64,000 bases of DNA from Kosakonia arachidis (GCF_900116535.1 NZ_FPAU01000001.1:1165218-1229217), one strand, 5' to 3'. Shown: positions 53,127 through 61,855, counted from the stretch's first letter. Notes: generated by a model not told the origin, from the letters alone. Numbers and translations: made by a program.

Positions 53127-53960
53127 ATGATTTACACTATCGATGAAACCATTACATACAATTCACATGACTGCACGCTAAATCACATTCCTACCGAAGA
53201 ATCACTGAATCTCAGCATTTCAGCAGGTCGACTTTTTGAGCAATTGCTAAACGCTAATGGCGAAATTCTGTCGCGAGATACTTTGCTGACCGAAGTATGG
53301 GATAAATATGGTCTCCGCGGATCGAACAGTAACCTGAACCAGTATCTTAGTATCCTACGTAAGGCGCTTGCTGCGTTTGGATGTGAGAATCTCATCATCA
53401 CAATCCCTAAAATTGGGATACGCCTCAACGCAGACATTAAAATAGAGCGAGAGTATGTCGCACCCATCATTGTGGCTGATGACTTAGCCGACGATACATC
53501 AGCAGTGCCCTTGGCTGATAAGCAGTTAAATGGCGCAGTATTAATTTCGTCAAAAGCTACTGATAACATTGTACAGCACTCATTCACTGCTACCCGGAAC
53601 ATTTTGTTTGCCGTTGTTGCCTTAGCCCTTATGGGAAGTGCTGTTTGGTATTACTCTGTGAGGCAGTCTGCAGAACTGAGTATTCCGTCAAGCATCGTAA
53701 AGCTGGCAGGCGGATGCGAGGTGGTACTGTTGCAGGGAGCGGATATTATTGAACGCCAGTCACAGGATAAACAAATACTTCAAATCCTCAGTGAAAATAA
53801 TCAATCTTGCGTTCCTGGACGTAGAGTTTATTTCGGTAAAATAACGTCACTGACGACCAAAAATTATGGTAGAACCATTCTGTCAGCATGTAAGCTTAAT
53901 AATAGTGGACACATCATTTCATGCGACAATTTTTATTATATGGACTGGAGAGTGGAATGA
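53127..53960 (+). CDS. ToxR/CadC-type membrane-anchored transcription regulator
   Basis: A 277-residue protein. The N-terminal OmpR/ToxR winged helix (about 5-105) has a recognition region in RGSNSNLNQYLSILRKAL. A membrane segment (about 155-176, NILFAVVALALMGSAVWYY) is followed by a periplasmic domain of about 100 residues with four cysteines. The architecture is that of ToxR, CadC, MarT and YqeI. The downstream FidL/YqeJ-like gene overlaps by 4 bases (ATGA), as regulator-partner pairs often do. The regulated genes and the signal are unknown. Confidence 0.85.
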   Translation: MIYTIDETITYNSHDCTLNHIPTEESLNLSISAGRLFEQLLNANGEILSRDTLLTEVWDKYGLRGSNSNLNQYLSILRKALAAFGCENLIITIPKIGIRLNADIKIEREYVAPIIVADDLADDTSAVPLADKQLNGAVLISSKATDNIVQHSFTATRNILFAVVALALMGSAVWYYSVRQSAELSIPSSIVKLAGGCEVVLLQGADIIERQSQDKQILQILSENNQSCVPGRRVYFGKITSLTTKNYGRTILSACKLNNSGHIISCDNFYYMDWRVE

Positions 53961-54454
53961 AAAGGAGCACCAATATAGCGCTTGTTTGTACGCTGACAGC
54001 ATTGTTAATCGTGATTTTTTCAGTTATTTATTTTCTGAGCCATAAAAACAAAGACTTCCCTTTTCGCTGCTCAACATTTAGCCGATATGATCTCAGCCGT
54101 AGTGCGGAAAAGAACATTGAATTTGCTATCTCCCATGATTTGCGGTTTGAAACAAAGAGCGATGGTTATCTTTTATTAAATGGACAGGCGGAAGTCGATG
54201 GGCATACCTTTATTCTTAACAGGCGAATTGTATTTATTAATGGTGCTAAGCTAGATGATGATACTTATAAATATAAAATAGATGAAATTATTACTTCAAC
54301 AATCGATAATACGCCGAATGAGTTTTTTAATCTATTGCTGGCGGAAATTACATTAGATCCTTCTTATCTCCAACTGGATGTTGATAAAGTGGATGAAGGC
54401 TCCTATCTCATTGGCGGGCCACTTTCCTATTTGTTTATCTGCCAGCGTTATTGA
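53957..54454 (+). CDS. FidL/YqeJ-like membrane-anchored partner protein
   Basis: A 165-residue protein with an N-terminal helix (about 8-28) and a periplasmic domain. It starts at an ATG overlapping the stop codon of the ToxR-type gene, so the two are translationally coupled. Its single-anchor architecture and place after a ToxR-like gene match FidL (paired with MarT) and YqeJ (paired with YqeI). Such partners are thought to modulate the regulator's periplasmic domain. Two cysteines lie near the ends of the periplasmic part (FRCSTF and FICQRY). Family membership is by eye. Confidence 0.72.
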   Translation: MKRSTNIALVCTLTALLIVIFSVIYFLSHKNKDFPFRCSTFSRYDLSRSAEKNIEFAISHDLRFETKSDGYLLLNGQAEVDGHTFILNRRIVFINGAKLDDDTYKYKIDEIITSTIDNTPNEFFNLLLAEITLDPSYLQLDVDKVDEGSYLIGGPLSYLFICQRY

Positions 54455-54865
54455 GCACCAGAAAATTGCTAATTTTCAAAATAAAATATAAGCCGGGAGG
54501 GATATCCAGGTTTCCTGTTAGCGCTCTCTTCGGGGAGCGCTGATGCAGCCATTTGCGTGAGAATGACGCCGGGGCTGATAGCTTCACCCTTATCTCGCTG
54601 ATGCCGCATGGCACTGAGGCATTGTCCGTATCTGTGAGCAGACAAGCATCTGTTAATGAAACGGTGCTCCCTATCAAAATGTGCCTTGAAGATTCCTGGC
54701 GGGACAACTGGCTGAAAGTTGCATCAGCATCTACAAAAGGGAACACGGAGCGAAGTTCTGTCCGACTGGCAAGCCGTATCCAGTACCGGTTACGTTGCTT
54801 TATCCACGTCAGCGCTTTCTTTCTCTGACTGTACATGCCTTTTCTGACTTAATCGCAAGTTACAT
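54455..54865. other. Region with overlapping weak frames, possible remnant
   Basis: About 410 bases hold a 91-codon plus frame (54553-54828) and an overlapping 133-codon minus frame (54435-54836). Neither has a convincing ribosome site or known motif. An inverted repeat AGCGCTC/GAGCGCT lies near 54521-54542. The region may be decayed coding sequence. Confidence 0.4.
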
Positions 54866-54910
54866 GGTGCTGATGCCAGGCTGTGTTAATCACAGCCTGG
54901 CATCAGCACC
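54866..54910. repeat. Perfect 20-bp inverted repeat
   Basis: Two 20-base arms (54866-54885 and 54891-54910) are exact reverse complements around a TTAAT loop. It begins 9 bases beyond the stop of the clan CD-like gene. There is no T-run on either side, so it is not a typical intrinsic terminator. It could be a transcript-stabilising stem or a protein-binding site. Confidence 0.9.
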
Positions 54911-54919
54911 GGAGGTAGA

Positions 54920-55354
54920 TTAAAAAATCTGCGTCCAGCGGATATCATTGGCGGGCGGTACCGCGCCGGATACCGGATCGCTATGACCAAAAATACGCGT
55001 GTTGTGCCAAATCTGATTATTCTGCGCGGCTATGCGAACATTAGCGGCAAACTCTGCGATGCCAGGACCGCAAGAGGAAATATAAATTCTTGCCGGAACG
55101 GCGTTGTGTGCCATATTCCCTTGAACCAGTGCAAGAAAGGTCTCGGCATTAATATCGACAACGCCAGGGGCCGCGTTACCAATTTCCGTACCATTACCAT
55201 GGGCAATAACCACAATAGTCGCGCCGTTGATAATATTTAAATTCATGGGATTGACCTGAGCCCACGTATATCTGTTCGTGACCGGGTTCCAGGCGCCATT
55301 CAGTTGTGTGTTAACAATATCGGCATCGGTAGACATGAGCATTACAATAGTCAT
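54920..55354 (-). CDS. Small caspase-like (clan CD) domain protein, function unknown
   Basis: A 144-residue protein starting MTIVMLMSTDADIVN after an AGAGGAG ribosome site 7 bases away. A strand ending in IVVIAHGNGTEIG (His52-Gly53) and, 43 residues later, RIYISSCGPG (Cys95) form the His-Gly and Ser/Ala-Cys signature of clan CD peptidases such as caspases, gingipains and the MARTX C80 domain. The protein has no signal peptide and no extra domain. Protease activity is inferred from this signature only; a CHAT-like or non-proteolytic fold is possible. Confidence 0.65.
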   Translation of the reverse strand: MTIVMLMSTDADIVNTQLNGAWNPVTNRYTWAQVNPMNLNIINGATIVVIAHGNGTEIGNAAPGVVDINAETFLALVQGNMAHNAVPARIYISSCGPGIAEFAANVRIAAQNNQIWHNTRIFGHSDPVSGAVPPANDIRWTQIF

Positions 55355-55751
55355 ACAGTATCTCCTCTTTGTGAAATAATAACCTTCTGATTTAAAGGTG
55401 TTTCTATGTTTATCACCAAAACAGACAGATAACGGATAAAACAACCCGACAATGCGTTACTGCGTTGCCAATATTAACCAACTTATTTTTCCCGACCAGT
55501 TAGCCAGATAGCCGATGCACTATTCCTGGTGTCGCCTGGCATAATTTGGTCGTCTCATCATAAGCGGCAATATGGCATTGATTTATCGTCTCATTCTTAA
55601 ATACGCGTTTAGTAAGTAAATTTTGTTGGCGTTCAGTTGATGAGAGAGGAAAAGAGTATTACCGCTAAACAGCCATCAGCGCAGGGATTGTTTTTACAAT
55701 CAATGAGTAACACACTACACTTAGTGGCTGTTTCTCCATTGGACGGCCCGG
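55355..55751. other. Intergenic gap, no gene seen
   Basis: About 400 bases separating the divergent clan CD-like gene and the AI-2E-type transporter. I see no frame or structure worth calling. Promoters for both genes are expected here. Confidence 0.5.
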
Positions 55752-56840
55752 ATGTCAACACTAACACTTAAAAGTAATCACTTCTTTTTCATCATTTTAT
55801 TATTTCTGGTCAGCGTGGCGTTTTTCGGCCTGATCCAGCCCTATTATTCCGCCATTATCTGGGCGATCATTCTGGCGCTGATTTTCTATCCGCTGCGCAT
55901 GCGACTCTCGGTATGGCTGCGCGGGCGTAACGGCATCGCCTCGGTGATTACCGTGTTGCTGATTTGCGTGATTGTATTTATTCCGATGATGATGGTGCTC
56001 TCTTCACTGGCCGTGGAGATCAACAGCCTGTACCAACGTCTGCAAAATAATGCGACCGATCTCCCGCAACTATTAAGTAACGGTATTGCTCATCTGCCGG
56101 AGTGGGCGAAGGGCTATCTGCGCGACAATGATTTTGATTCGGTGAATGCGATTCGGGAAAAACTCTCCGGTGTGGCGCTGAGCATCGGACGTTATCTGGC
56201 TGGCAGCGCAGTGATCATCGGTAAAGGCACGTTGGGTATTACCGTTAGCTTATTTTTGATGGTCTATCTACTGTTCTTTCTGCTGAAAGATGGTGCAACG
56301 CTGGTACGCCGGATCTACGAAGTTGTGCCGCTGACGGCAACCATTAAGCGTCGCCTGTTTTTGAAATTCGCCGGTGTGGCGCGCGCCACGGTAAAAGGGA
56401 CACTGGTGGTCGCCATCGTACAGGGTGCGCTGGGCGGCATCGGGTTCTGGTTTGCCGGTTTCAACGGCAGCCTGCTGTGGGCGGCAATGATGGCATTCCT
56501 GTCGTTAATCCCGGCGGTGGGAACAGCGATTGTCTGGATCCCGGCGGTGATTTTTCTCTATTCAACCGATGAGTTTGTCACGGCAACGGCGCTGACGCTC
56601 TACTTTGTGATCGTCGTTGGCCTGGCCGATAATCTTCTGCGCCCGCTGCTGGTAGGGAAAGATACTCGCATGCCGGATTATTTGATCCTGCTGACCACGC
56701 TGGGCGGCCTGCAACTCTTCGGCATTAATGGTTTTGTTCTTGGACCCACAATTGCCGCGCTGTTTATCACCTCCTGGAATTTGCTGGCGGAGGCGCGGGT
56801 CAGCTCCGCAAAAAATAGCCCACCAACACCTCCGCAATAA
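55752..56840 (+). CDS. AI-2E family transporter (YdiK/TqsA superfamily)
   Basis: A 362-residue inner-membrane protein with about eight hydrophobic segments and the family motif ALGGIGFW, followed by SLIPAVGTAIVWIPA and GLADNLLRPLLVG. It occupies the place of tqsA in K-12 but does not look like TqsA; it is closer in pattern to the YdiK branch. Members include exporters of small molecules. An autoinducer-2 role cannot be assumed. The Shine-Dalgarno is weak. Confidence 0.82.
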   Translation: MSTLTLKSNHFFFIILLFLVSVAFFGLIQPYYSAIIWAIILALIFYPLRMRLSVWLRGRNGIASVITVLLICVIVFIPMMMVLSSLAVEINSLYQRLQNNATDLPQLLSNGIAHLPEWAKGYLRDNDFDSVNAIREKLSGVALSIGRYLAGSAVIIGKGTLGITVSLFLMVYLLFFLLKDGATLVRRIYEVVPLTATIKRRLFLKFAGVARATVKGTLVVAIVQGALGGIGFWFAGFNGSLLWAAMMAFLSLIPAVGTAIVWIPAVIFLYSTDEFVTATALTLYFVIVVGLADNLLRPLLVGKDTRMPDYLILLTTLGGLQLFGINGFVLGPTIAALFITSWNLLAEARVSSAKNSPPTPPQ

Positions 56841-57034
56841 AGGCGTTGCGTGGTAAAGGTGACGTAATGGGGCTGGCAAAGCGTAGCAGGGTGACCACCG
56901 CAGTGTCTGCCAGCGCCTGGATAAGGGCGTCGCTCCACCCATGGCAATAATAATGCTGCACCTTTTCCAGTAACCGGCTGTGGCCGCCTTTTATGTTCTG
57001 CCAGTGGCATGGCAACGATTACTACCCGCGACAT
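56800..57034 (-). pseudogene. Possible short decayed frame
   Basis: On the minus strand an AGGAAATAT ribosome site precedes an ATG (57034) and MSRVVIVAMPLAEH. The frame then loses plausible coding sense, while the neighbouring frame reads WSDALIQALADTAVVTLLRF and ends in VGYFLRS. One frameshift would join them, but I do not recognise the product. Confidence 0.3.
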
Positions 57035-57466
57035 ATATTTCCTCGTCGTGAGCTGTTATCGGCTGGTGCGAATTATTTACCGCGTAATATAAGACGGTAA
57101 ACTATGCGTTGTAAAAATAATATAAATCCCGCAGCAGAGTAAAGAATTGAAAAACTTTTGAGTAAAATTGTGGTCTGTGGTAGAAATAATTGGTGTTTAA
57201 CGACTGAGGACAATTTTCATCCGCACGATGAGAAGCAATTCGCGGATAATTGTAATTATATGGACATTCTGTTCAGCATTTTAAATTCTGTTTTTCCCCG
57301 TCATCAATCCTCCTGCTGCCCGCTTGCGGGTGAACAATACTGGCGCACGGCGCTATAGTTTACTCCTGCCTGTGCTGGCGTGCTGCGTCCGGCCGATATT
57401 GCTTTTTCCGGTTTTCCGCGCTGCGGCAAACCGCTCAAGGATATTTATTCCCAAGCAGGAGAGAAA
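57035..57466. other. Intergenic region upstream of mdtJI
   Basis: About 430 bases, AT-rich, without a gene. It should carry the mdtJI promoter. K-12 mdtJI is induced by spermidine and silenced by H-NS, but I cannot place sites here. Confidence 0.5.
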
Positions 57467-57820
57467 ATGATTTATTGGATATTACTGGTCTTCGCTATTA
57501 TTGCTGAAATAACCGGCACATTGTCAATGAAATGGGCTAGTATCAATGATAGCCAGTCCGGATTTATATTAATGCTGATAATGATTGCGCTGTCGTATAT
57601 TTTTTTGGCGTTTGCGGTGAAAAAAATTGCTCTTGGTGTGGCGTATGCTTTATGGGAAGGTATTGGCGTATTATTCATTACTCTGTTCAGCGTATTTCTT
57701 TTTGATGAACAACTCTCGGTATTAAAAGTGACCGGGCTGGTAACGTTGGTGTTGGGCATTGTGCTGATTAAATCCGGGACGCGTAAACCGCGTCAGGAGC
57801 GAAATAATGCCGCAGTTTGA
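57467..57820 (+). CDS. mdtJ: Spermidine export protein MdtJ
   Basis: A 117-residue small multidrug resistance (SMR) family protein with four membrane helices. It starts [20 protein letters not shown], with the essential membrane-embedded Glu of helix 1 in IIAEITG (about 14). It works with MdtI as a heteromer that exports spermidine. The ATG follows AGGAGA. Its coding end overlaps mdtI by 14 bases. Confidence 0.95.
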   Translation: MIYWILLVFAIIAEITGTLSMKWASINDSQSGFILMLIMIALSYIFLAFAVKKIALGVAYALWEGIGVLFITLFSVFLFDEQLSVLKVTGLVTLVLGIVLIKSGTRKPRQERNNAAV

Positions 57821-58136
57821 GTGGATCCACGGTCTCTGGCTGGCGATAGCTATTGGGCTGGAGATCACGGCGAATATCTTTCTGAAGTTCTCTGACGGTT
57901 TTCGTCGCAAACTGTACGGTAGCGGCTCGCTGTTGGCGGTGCTGGCGGCGTTTAGTGCGCTGTCACAGGCAGTGGAAGGGATCGATCTTTCCGTGGCCTA
58001 TGCGGTGTGGGGCGGATTTGGTATTGTCGCTACGCTGGTGGCGGGCTGGATCCTCTTTGGCCAGAGCCTGAACCGTAAAGGTTGGTTTGGTCTTCTGCTG
58101 TTAATTATGGGTATGCTGCTGATTAAACTCGCATGA
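57807..58136 (+). CDS. mdtI: Spermidine export protein MdtI
   Basis: A 109-residue SMR-family partner of MdtJ with four membrane helices and the helix-1 Glu in [11 protein letters not shown] (about 19). [10 protein letters not shown] is the conserved helix-3 motif. It overlaps mdtJ by 14 bases, indicating translational coupling. A stem GCTGCCCG/CGGGCAGC follows at 58143-58164. Confidence 0.96.
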   Translation: MPQFEWIHGLWLAIAIGLEITANIFLKFSDGFRRKLYGSGSLLAVLAAFSALSQAVEGIDLSVAYAVWGGFGIVATLVAGWILFGQSLNRKGWFGLLLLIMGMLLIKLA

Positions 58137-58243
58137 TGTGAAGCTGCCCGCGTTTACGGGCAGCGAATGTTGCAAACTGTATTACGCTTTACTCATTAAC
58201 TACCGCAACGTGACTTTTTCAGGCCACCTGCAGGGGGCGGTGA

Positions 58244-60406
58244 ATGTTCAATCCGTTTAGCTGGCGCAATATTCCCAGCGCAAGGACGCTATTTGTAATG
58301 ACCTTTATGGCGGGGATTGGATTAATCGTCTCGGTTGTTGCACTGCTTTATCTCTCGTTGCATTTAATTAGCAGCAAAGCCAATGAAATTGATGAACGTC
58401 GCACCGCGCTCTCGGTACAAGGCGCGATTCAGACATCGGTTAACCGAATCCGCTCACTGGTGATTGATAATGGGGTCTGGGACGATGCGGTGCGGGAAGT
58501 TTATCGACCGCATCTGGATACTCAGTGGCTGTACAATACCTGGGGGGCTGGTTATAAAATCAATAATCTGTATGACGGCACCTTTGTACTGGATGAGCAA
58601 TTTAACGTGCTATGGGGCGCGTTTCGCAGCAAACTTTTTACGGAGCACGATCTCACTTTTTTTGGTAGTGGATTGTGGGCGCTGATCCGCGATCATATCC
58701 AACTTCTTCAGTCCGGGAAAGAGGTCTACGCCGGGATTACACAGACTCGGGACGGCGTGGCGTTTATTAGCATCGGGCTGGTGCGCCCGATGGTTGGTCG
58801 TCTTGAGATTTACGACGGCACTCGCCGCTATCTGGTGATTACCCGCCATATGGATGCACAGACCTTCAGCGATCTTGGCAAAACCTTCCAGATTAAAGAT
58901 TTACGCCTGTCGCCAAAGAATACCAGCGTAAACAGCGTTCCGCTGCGCGACTCGGCAGGCGAGGTGCTCGGTTATCTGAGCTGGACGCCGCGTCTGCCGG
59001 GTGCAGAAGCCTCCAGGGCAGCAGCATCAAATATTTTCCAGATTGCGATGTTGGCGTCCGGCTTGATCTTGGTGTTTATCGTGCTGAGCAGTGCCGGACT
59101 GTACAAGCTGGCGCGCGGAGAAAGTCTGGCGCGCAAAATCGCCCTGACGGACTGGCTCAGCCAGTTACCCAATCGCCGGGCGCTCATCGAAAACATTGAA
59201 CACCTGGGCGCGATGGGCGATCCGGACACGATAAGCGTGGTATTTATCGACCTGGATGGTTTTAAAGATGTGAATGATATTTACGGACACGATGTTGGCG
59301 ACCGACTCATTGTCACCATAGCCCAGACCTTACGCGAGAAAGTGCCGACTAATGGTATGCTGGCGCGGATGGGGGGCGACGAATTTGCCATGACCCTGAG
59401 TGGGCCGTGGTCGGTGGAAAATGCCACCGAGTTTGCCAATAACGTCCTGCAATACCTGAATCATCCCGTGCGCATTGGTAAACGCACCATCCATATTGGT
59501 GCCAGCATTGGCATCGCCAGCGGAACGTTGCTGGAGTGCTCCAGTTCTGAGTTGTTTCGCCGTGCGGATATTGCGATGTATCACTCGAAAATTACCGGCA
59601 AAGACAGGCTAACGCATTATGATGCAGCGCTGAACAGCGCTCGCGAGCGACAACTATTGATTGAAAGCGATATCCGCGACGGACTGGAGCGCGAGGAGTT
59701 TGATGTCTGGTATCAACCGATTGTCGATGCCCGAAGCCAGATGATGGTGGGGATCGAAGCACTGGCACGCTGGCCGCGCCGTCCTGACGGAGAATTAAAA
59801 CCAGATGAATTTATTCCGATTGCAGAGACCAGCGGTTTGATTTACTCGTTGGGACAGTTTGTCTTGCGCCGTGCTTGCAGCGATCTCCAGCCGTTAGAGG
59901 ATCTGAAATTATCGGTCAATATTTCGCCAGCGCAGTTTCGCGATCCGGAATTCGAGAACAAAGTCTCCGGCGTGCTGGAGACCTGCCGCTTTCCAGCGCA
60001 CCGCCTGCAACTGGAAGTGACGGAAACCTACGTGCTGGAAAATCCCGAACGCGCCCGTTCGGCCATCGACAACTTAAAAGCGCTGGGCACAGCGGTGGCA
60101 CTGGATGATTTTGGTACCGGTTACTCCAGTATTGGTTATCTGCGACGTTTTAATTTCGATACCATTAAGATTGATAAATCACTGGCCGGGATGGTGGACG
60201 ACGATGAGCAGGCTTCGGCGCTGGTAAGCGGGACTATCCGCATCGCCAGCGCGCTCGGTATGTTGGTGGTGGCGGAGGGCGTGGAGAATGAAAAGCAAGT
60301 GAAACTCTTAAAGCAGGCTGGTTGCGACCAGCTTCAGGGATATTACTTCAGTAAACCGATGCCGCTGCACGATATCCTGCAACTCCGTTTACAGCGGCTG
60401 GGCTAA
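58244..60406 (+). CDS. Dual GGDEF-EAL membrane protein with CHASE4-like sensor
   Basis: A 720-residue cyclic-di-GMP enzyme. An N-terminal helix (about 15-40) precedes a periplasmic CHASE4-like domain (about 45-255, with NGVWDDAVREVY) and a second helix (about 265-288). The GGDEF domain (about 300-455) keeps an intact GGDEF in RMGGDEFAM. The EAL domain (about 470-715) keeps IEALARW, LSVNISPAQF, EVTETYV, ALDDFGTGYSS, IDKS and VVAEGVENE. Both domains look catalytically competent. No such gene sits here in K-12. The net direction of activity is unknown. Confidence 0.9.
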   Translation: MFNPFSWRNIPSARTLFVMTFMAGIGLIVSVVALLYLSLHLISSKANEIDERRTALSVQGAIQTSVNRIRSLVIDNGVWDDAVREVYRPHLDTQWLYNTWGAGYKINNLYDGTFVLDEQFNVLWGAFRSKLFTEHDLTFFGSGLWALIRDHIQLLQSGKEVYAGITQTRDGVAFISIGLVRPMVGRLEIYDGTRRYLVITRHMDAQTFSDLGKTFQIKDLRLSPKNTSVNSVPLRDSAGEVLGYLSWTPRLPGAEASRAAASNIFQIAMLASGLILVFIVLSSAGLYKLARGESLARKIALTDWLSQLPNRRALIENIEHLGAMGDPDTISVVFIDLDGFKDVNDIYGHDVGDRLIVTIAQTLREKVPTNGMLARMGGDEFAMTLSGPWSVENATEFANNVLQYLNHPVRIGKRTIHIGASIGIASGTLLECSSSELFRRADIAMYHSKITGKDRLTHYDAALNSARERQLLIESDIRDGLEREEFDVWYQPIVDARSQMMVGIEALARWPRRPDGELKPDEFIPIAETSGLIYSLGQFVLRRACSDLQPLEDLKLSVNISPAQFRDPEFENKVSGVLETCRFPAHRLQLEVTETYVLENPERARSAIDNLKALGTAVALDDFGTGYSSIGYLRRFNFDTIKIDKSLAGMVDDDEQASALVSGTIRIASALGMLVVAEGVENEKQVKLLKQAGCDQLQGYYFSKPMPLHDILQLRLQRLG

Positions 60407-60407
60407 A

Positions 60408-61235
60408 TTACTCGCTCTCTTTTGCCAGCGCTTCCAGCTTGTCACGAAAACCGGTTACAGAGATGGCGCGGTTATCGGCGCGCCAGCGATCTTTTGCCGC
60501 TGGTGCCGAGCTTTGTACGGCAATCAACTGCCAGCCTGCATCGGTTTTAAGCATCAGCGGTGAACCGCTGTCGCCGGGCAGGGTATCGCACTGATGCGAC
60601 AATACGCTATTTTGCGCCCAACCAGTGACTATACAATCCTCGTGGCTGTAGAGCGTATCCAGATGATCTTCTGGATAGCCTGCCTGCGTTACTTTCCGGT
60701 TAGCCGTTTTCAGCGCCGCCGTCAGTTCGTTTTTATCGCCTACAAAGATTGGTAGCGGTGTAATGCCGGACGGCGGATAACGCAGGACGATCAGGCCAAA
60801 ATCCCACGATGCGGCTGCAGAGGGAACGATCCAGCCATCGCCATCGGGTTTTAGACGATGGCCGAGCGATGCGTCGACACGGCCTTCAATACCGTGAATT
60901 TCATAGCGCCAGGTCCCTTTTTGCGAAACAAAACGCAGCGCGACAGCTTTGTCTGCTTTCCCGTTCGGTGGCGTCAGCAGGCAATGCCCGGCGGTCAGCG
61001 CCAGGTGCGGAGAGATAAGGGTGGCAGTACACAGATTACCGCTGGCGGTTTCCAGTTGGCCAATAGCATCCCACGGCGATTTGGCTGGTGTTGGGACCGG
61101 GACACGATCATCATGACCAAAAAAAAGCGTTTTTACATCGCGGGCATTAACTGCGTCATCCTCGCCATCGTCGGCATGACCAGCAGCGGAAAACACAAAC
61201 AGCGATCCCAGCATCAGCACAACAGTTTTTCGCAT
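60408..61235 (-). CDS. ydgD: Trypsin-like serine protease YdgD
   Basis: A 275-residue secreted protein of the S1 family, close to E. coli YdgD (273). The signal peptide (about 1-21) ends at AAGHA. The catalytic triad is visible: His in LTAGHCLL (about 85), Asp in [10 protein letters not shown] (about 147) and Ser in [10 protein letters not shown] (about 222). It is probably periplasmic, with substrate unknown. It converges with the GGDEF-EAL gene with 1 base between them. Confidence 0.94.
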   Translation of the reverse strand: MRKTVVLMLGSLFVFSAAGHADDGEDDAVNARDVKTLFFGHDDRVPVPTPAKSPWDAIGQLETASGNLCTATLISPHLALTAGHCLLTPPNGKADKAVALRFVSQKGTWRYEIHGIEGRVDASLGHRLKPDGDGWIVPSAAASWDFGLIVLRYPPSGITPLPIFVGDKNELTAALKTANRKVTQAGYPEDHLDTLYSHEDCIVTGWAQNSVLSHQCDTLPGDSGSPLMLKTDAGWQLIAVQSSAPAAKDRWRADNRAISVTGFRDKLEALAKESE

Positions 61236-61329
61236 ATCACACTCTGGTGGGTAATTATGATTATTAACGTAAGCCCAGATAAATATAGACGGGACGCGAG
61301 GAAAGTGGGAGTAAAATCAGCGTGCTACA

Positions 61330-61413
61330 TCAGTAAAGATAAAAACGGATGGCAATAAGCGCGCAAATAATCAGCATTAACAGAATCAGTTCAAAACGAT
61401 AACGTCGCAGCAT
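61330..61413 (-). CDS. ydgU: Small membrane protein YdgU
   Basis: A 27-residue protein, too short for routine gene finders, starting MLRRYRFELILLML and ending in RFYLY. It resembles E. coli YdgU, located between ydgD and asr in K-12, including the RYRFELIL start. TGGAGGG lies 4-9 bases before the ATG. A single helix follows a basic N-terminus. In K-12 it lies immediately downstream of asr, as here. Confidence 0.85.
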   Translation of the reverse strand: MLRRYRFELILLMLIICALIAIRFYLY

Positions 61414-61426
61414 ATGCCCTCCAGAG

Positions 61427-61460
61427 AAAAACGGCGCCTCACCCGAAGGGCTCAGCGCCG
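61427..61460 (-). terminator. Terminator or attenuator between asr and ydgU
   Basis: On the minus strand CGGCGC-TGA-GCCC-TTC-GGGT-GAG-GCGCCG is followed by TTTTT, between the asr stop and the ydgU start. Some read-through could express ydgU after asr induction. Confidence 0.82.
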
Positions 61461-61507
61461 ACTTGTCACAGCGTACCGCTAAGGACGCCGGAATCAGACA
61501 CGTTTAC

Positions 61508-61855
61508 TTATGCAGCCGGTTGTGCAGCCGGTTTAGTTGCAGTGTGTTTAACGTGTTTTTTGTGTTTTTTAACAGCCTGTGCTTTCTGTTCTACTGCCGG
61601 TTTAGCTGCTTTTTTGTGATGTTTTTTCACTTTTGCAGCCTGAGCTTTCTGCTCTACTGCCGGTTTAGTTGCTTTTTTGTGATGTTTTTTCATTTTTTTA
61701 GCCGGAGCAGCTTTAGCAGCAGGTGCAGCCGGTGCAGCGGTGGTAGTAGTCGGAGCAGCAGCCGGAGCCTGAGTGGTGGCAGCGGTGTCAGCAGCGAATG
61801 CAGCGGAAGACAGACCCATAGCAGCGGCAACGACCAGAGCTAATACTTTTTTCAT
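61508..61855 (-). CDS. asr: Acid shock protein Asr
   Basis: A 115-residue secreted, very Lys/Ala-rich protein. The signal peptide (about 1-21, ending in SSAAFA) is followed by an Ala/Pro/Thr region and by near-identical repeats of the type [18 protein letters not shown]. Intrinsically disordered Asr is a periplasmic chaperone-like factor induced by low pH and phosphate limitation. An RstA box lies upstream. The length exceeds the E. coli protein (102), consistent with repeat number variation. Confidence 0.94.
   Translation of the reverse strand: MKKVLALVVAAAMGLSSAAFAADTAATTQAPAAAPTTTTAAPAAPAAKAAPAKKMKKHHKKATKPAVEQKAQAAKVKKHHKKAAKPAVEQKAQAVKKHKKHVKHTATKPAAQPAA
61565..61690 (-). repeat. Tandem repeats inside asr
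   Basis: Two long copies (roughly 61572-61625 and 61633-61688) of a 55-60-base unit encode the [17 protein letters not shown] stretch. They agree in most bases. Unit gain or loss can change Asr length. Confidence 0.85.

Noticed and set aside
54435-54836. 133-codon minus-strand frame in the accessory region
   Set aside because: No ribosome site or recognisable motif. It overlaps another weak plus frame, so I call neither a gene.
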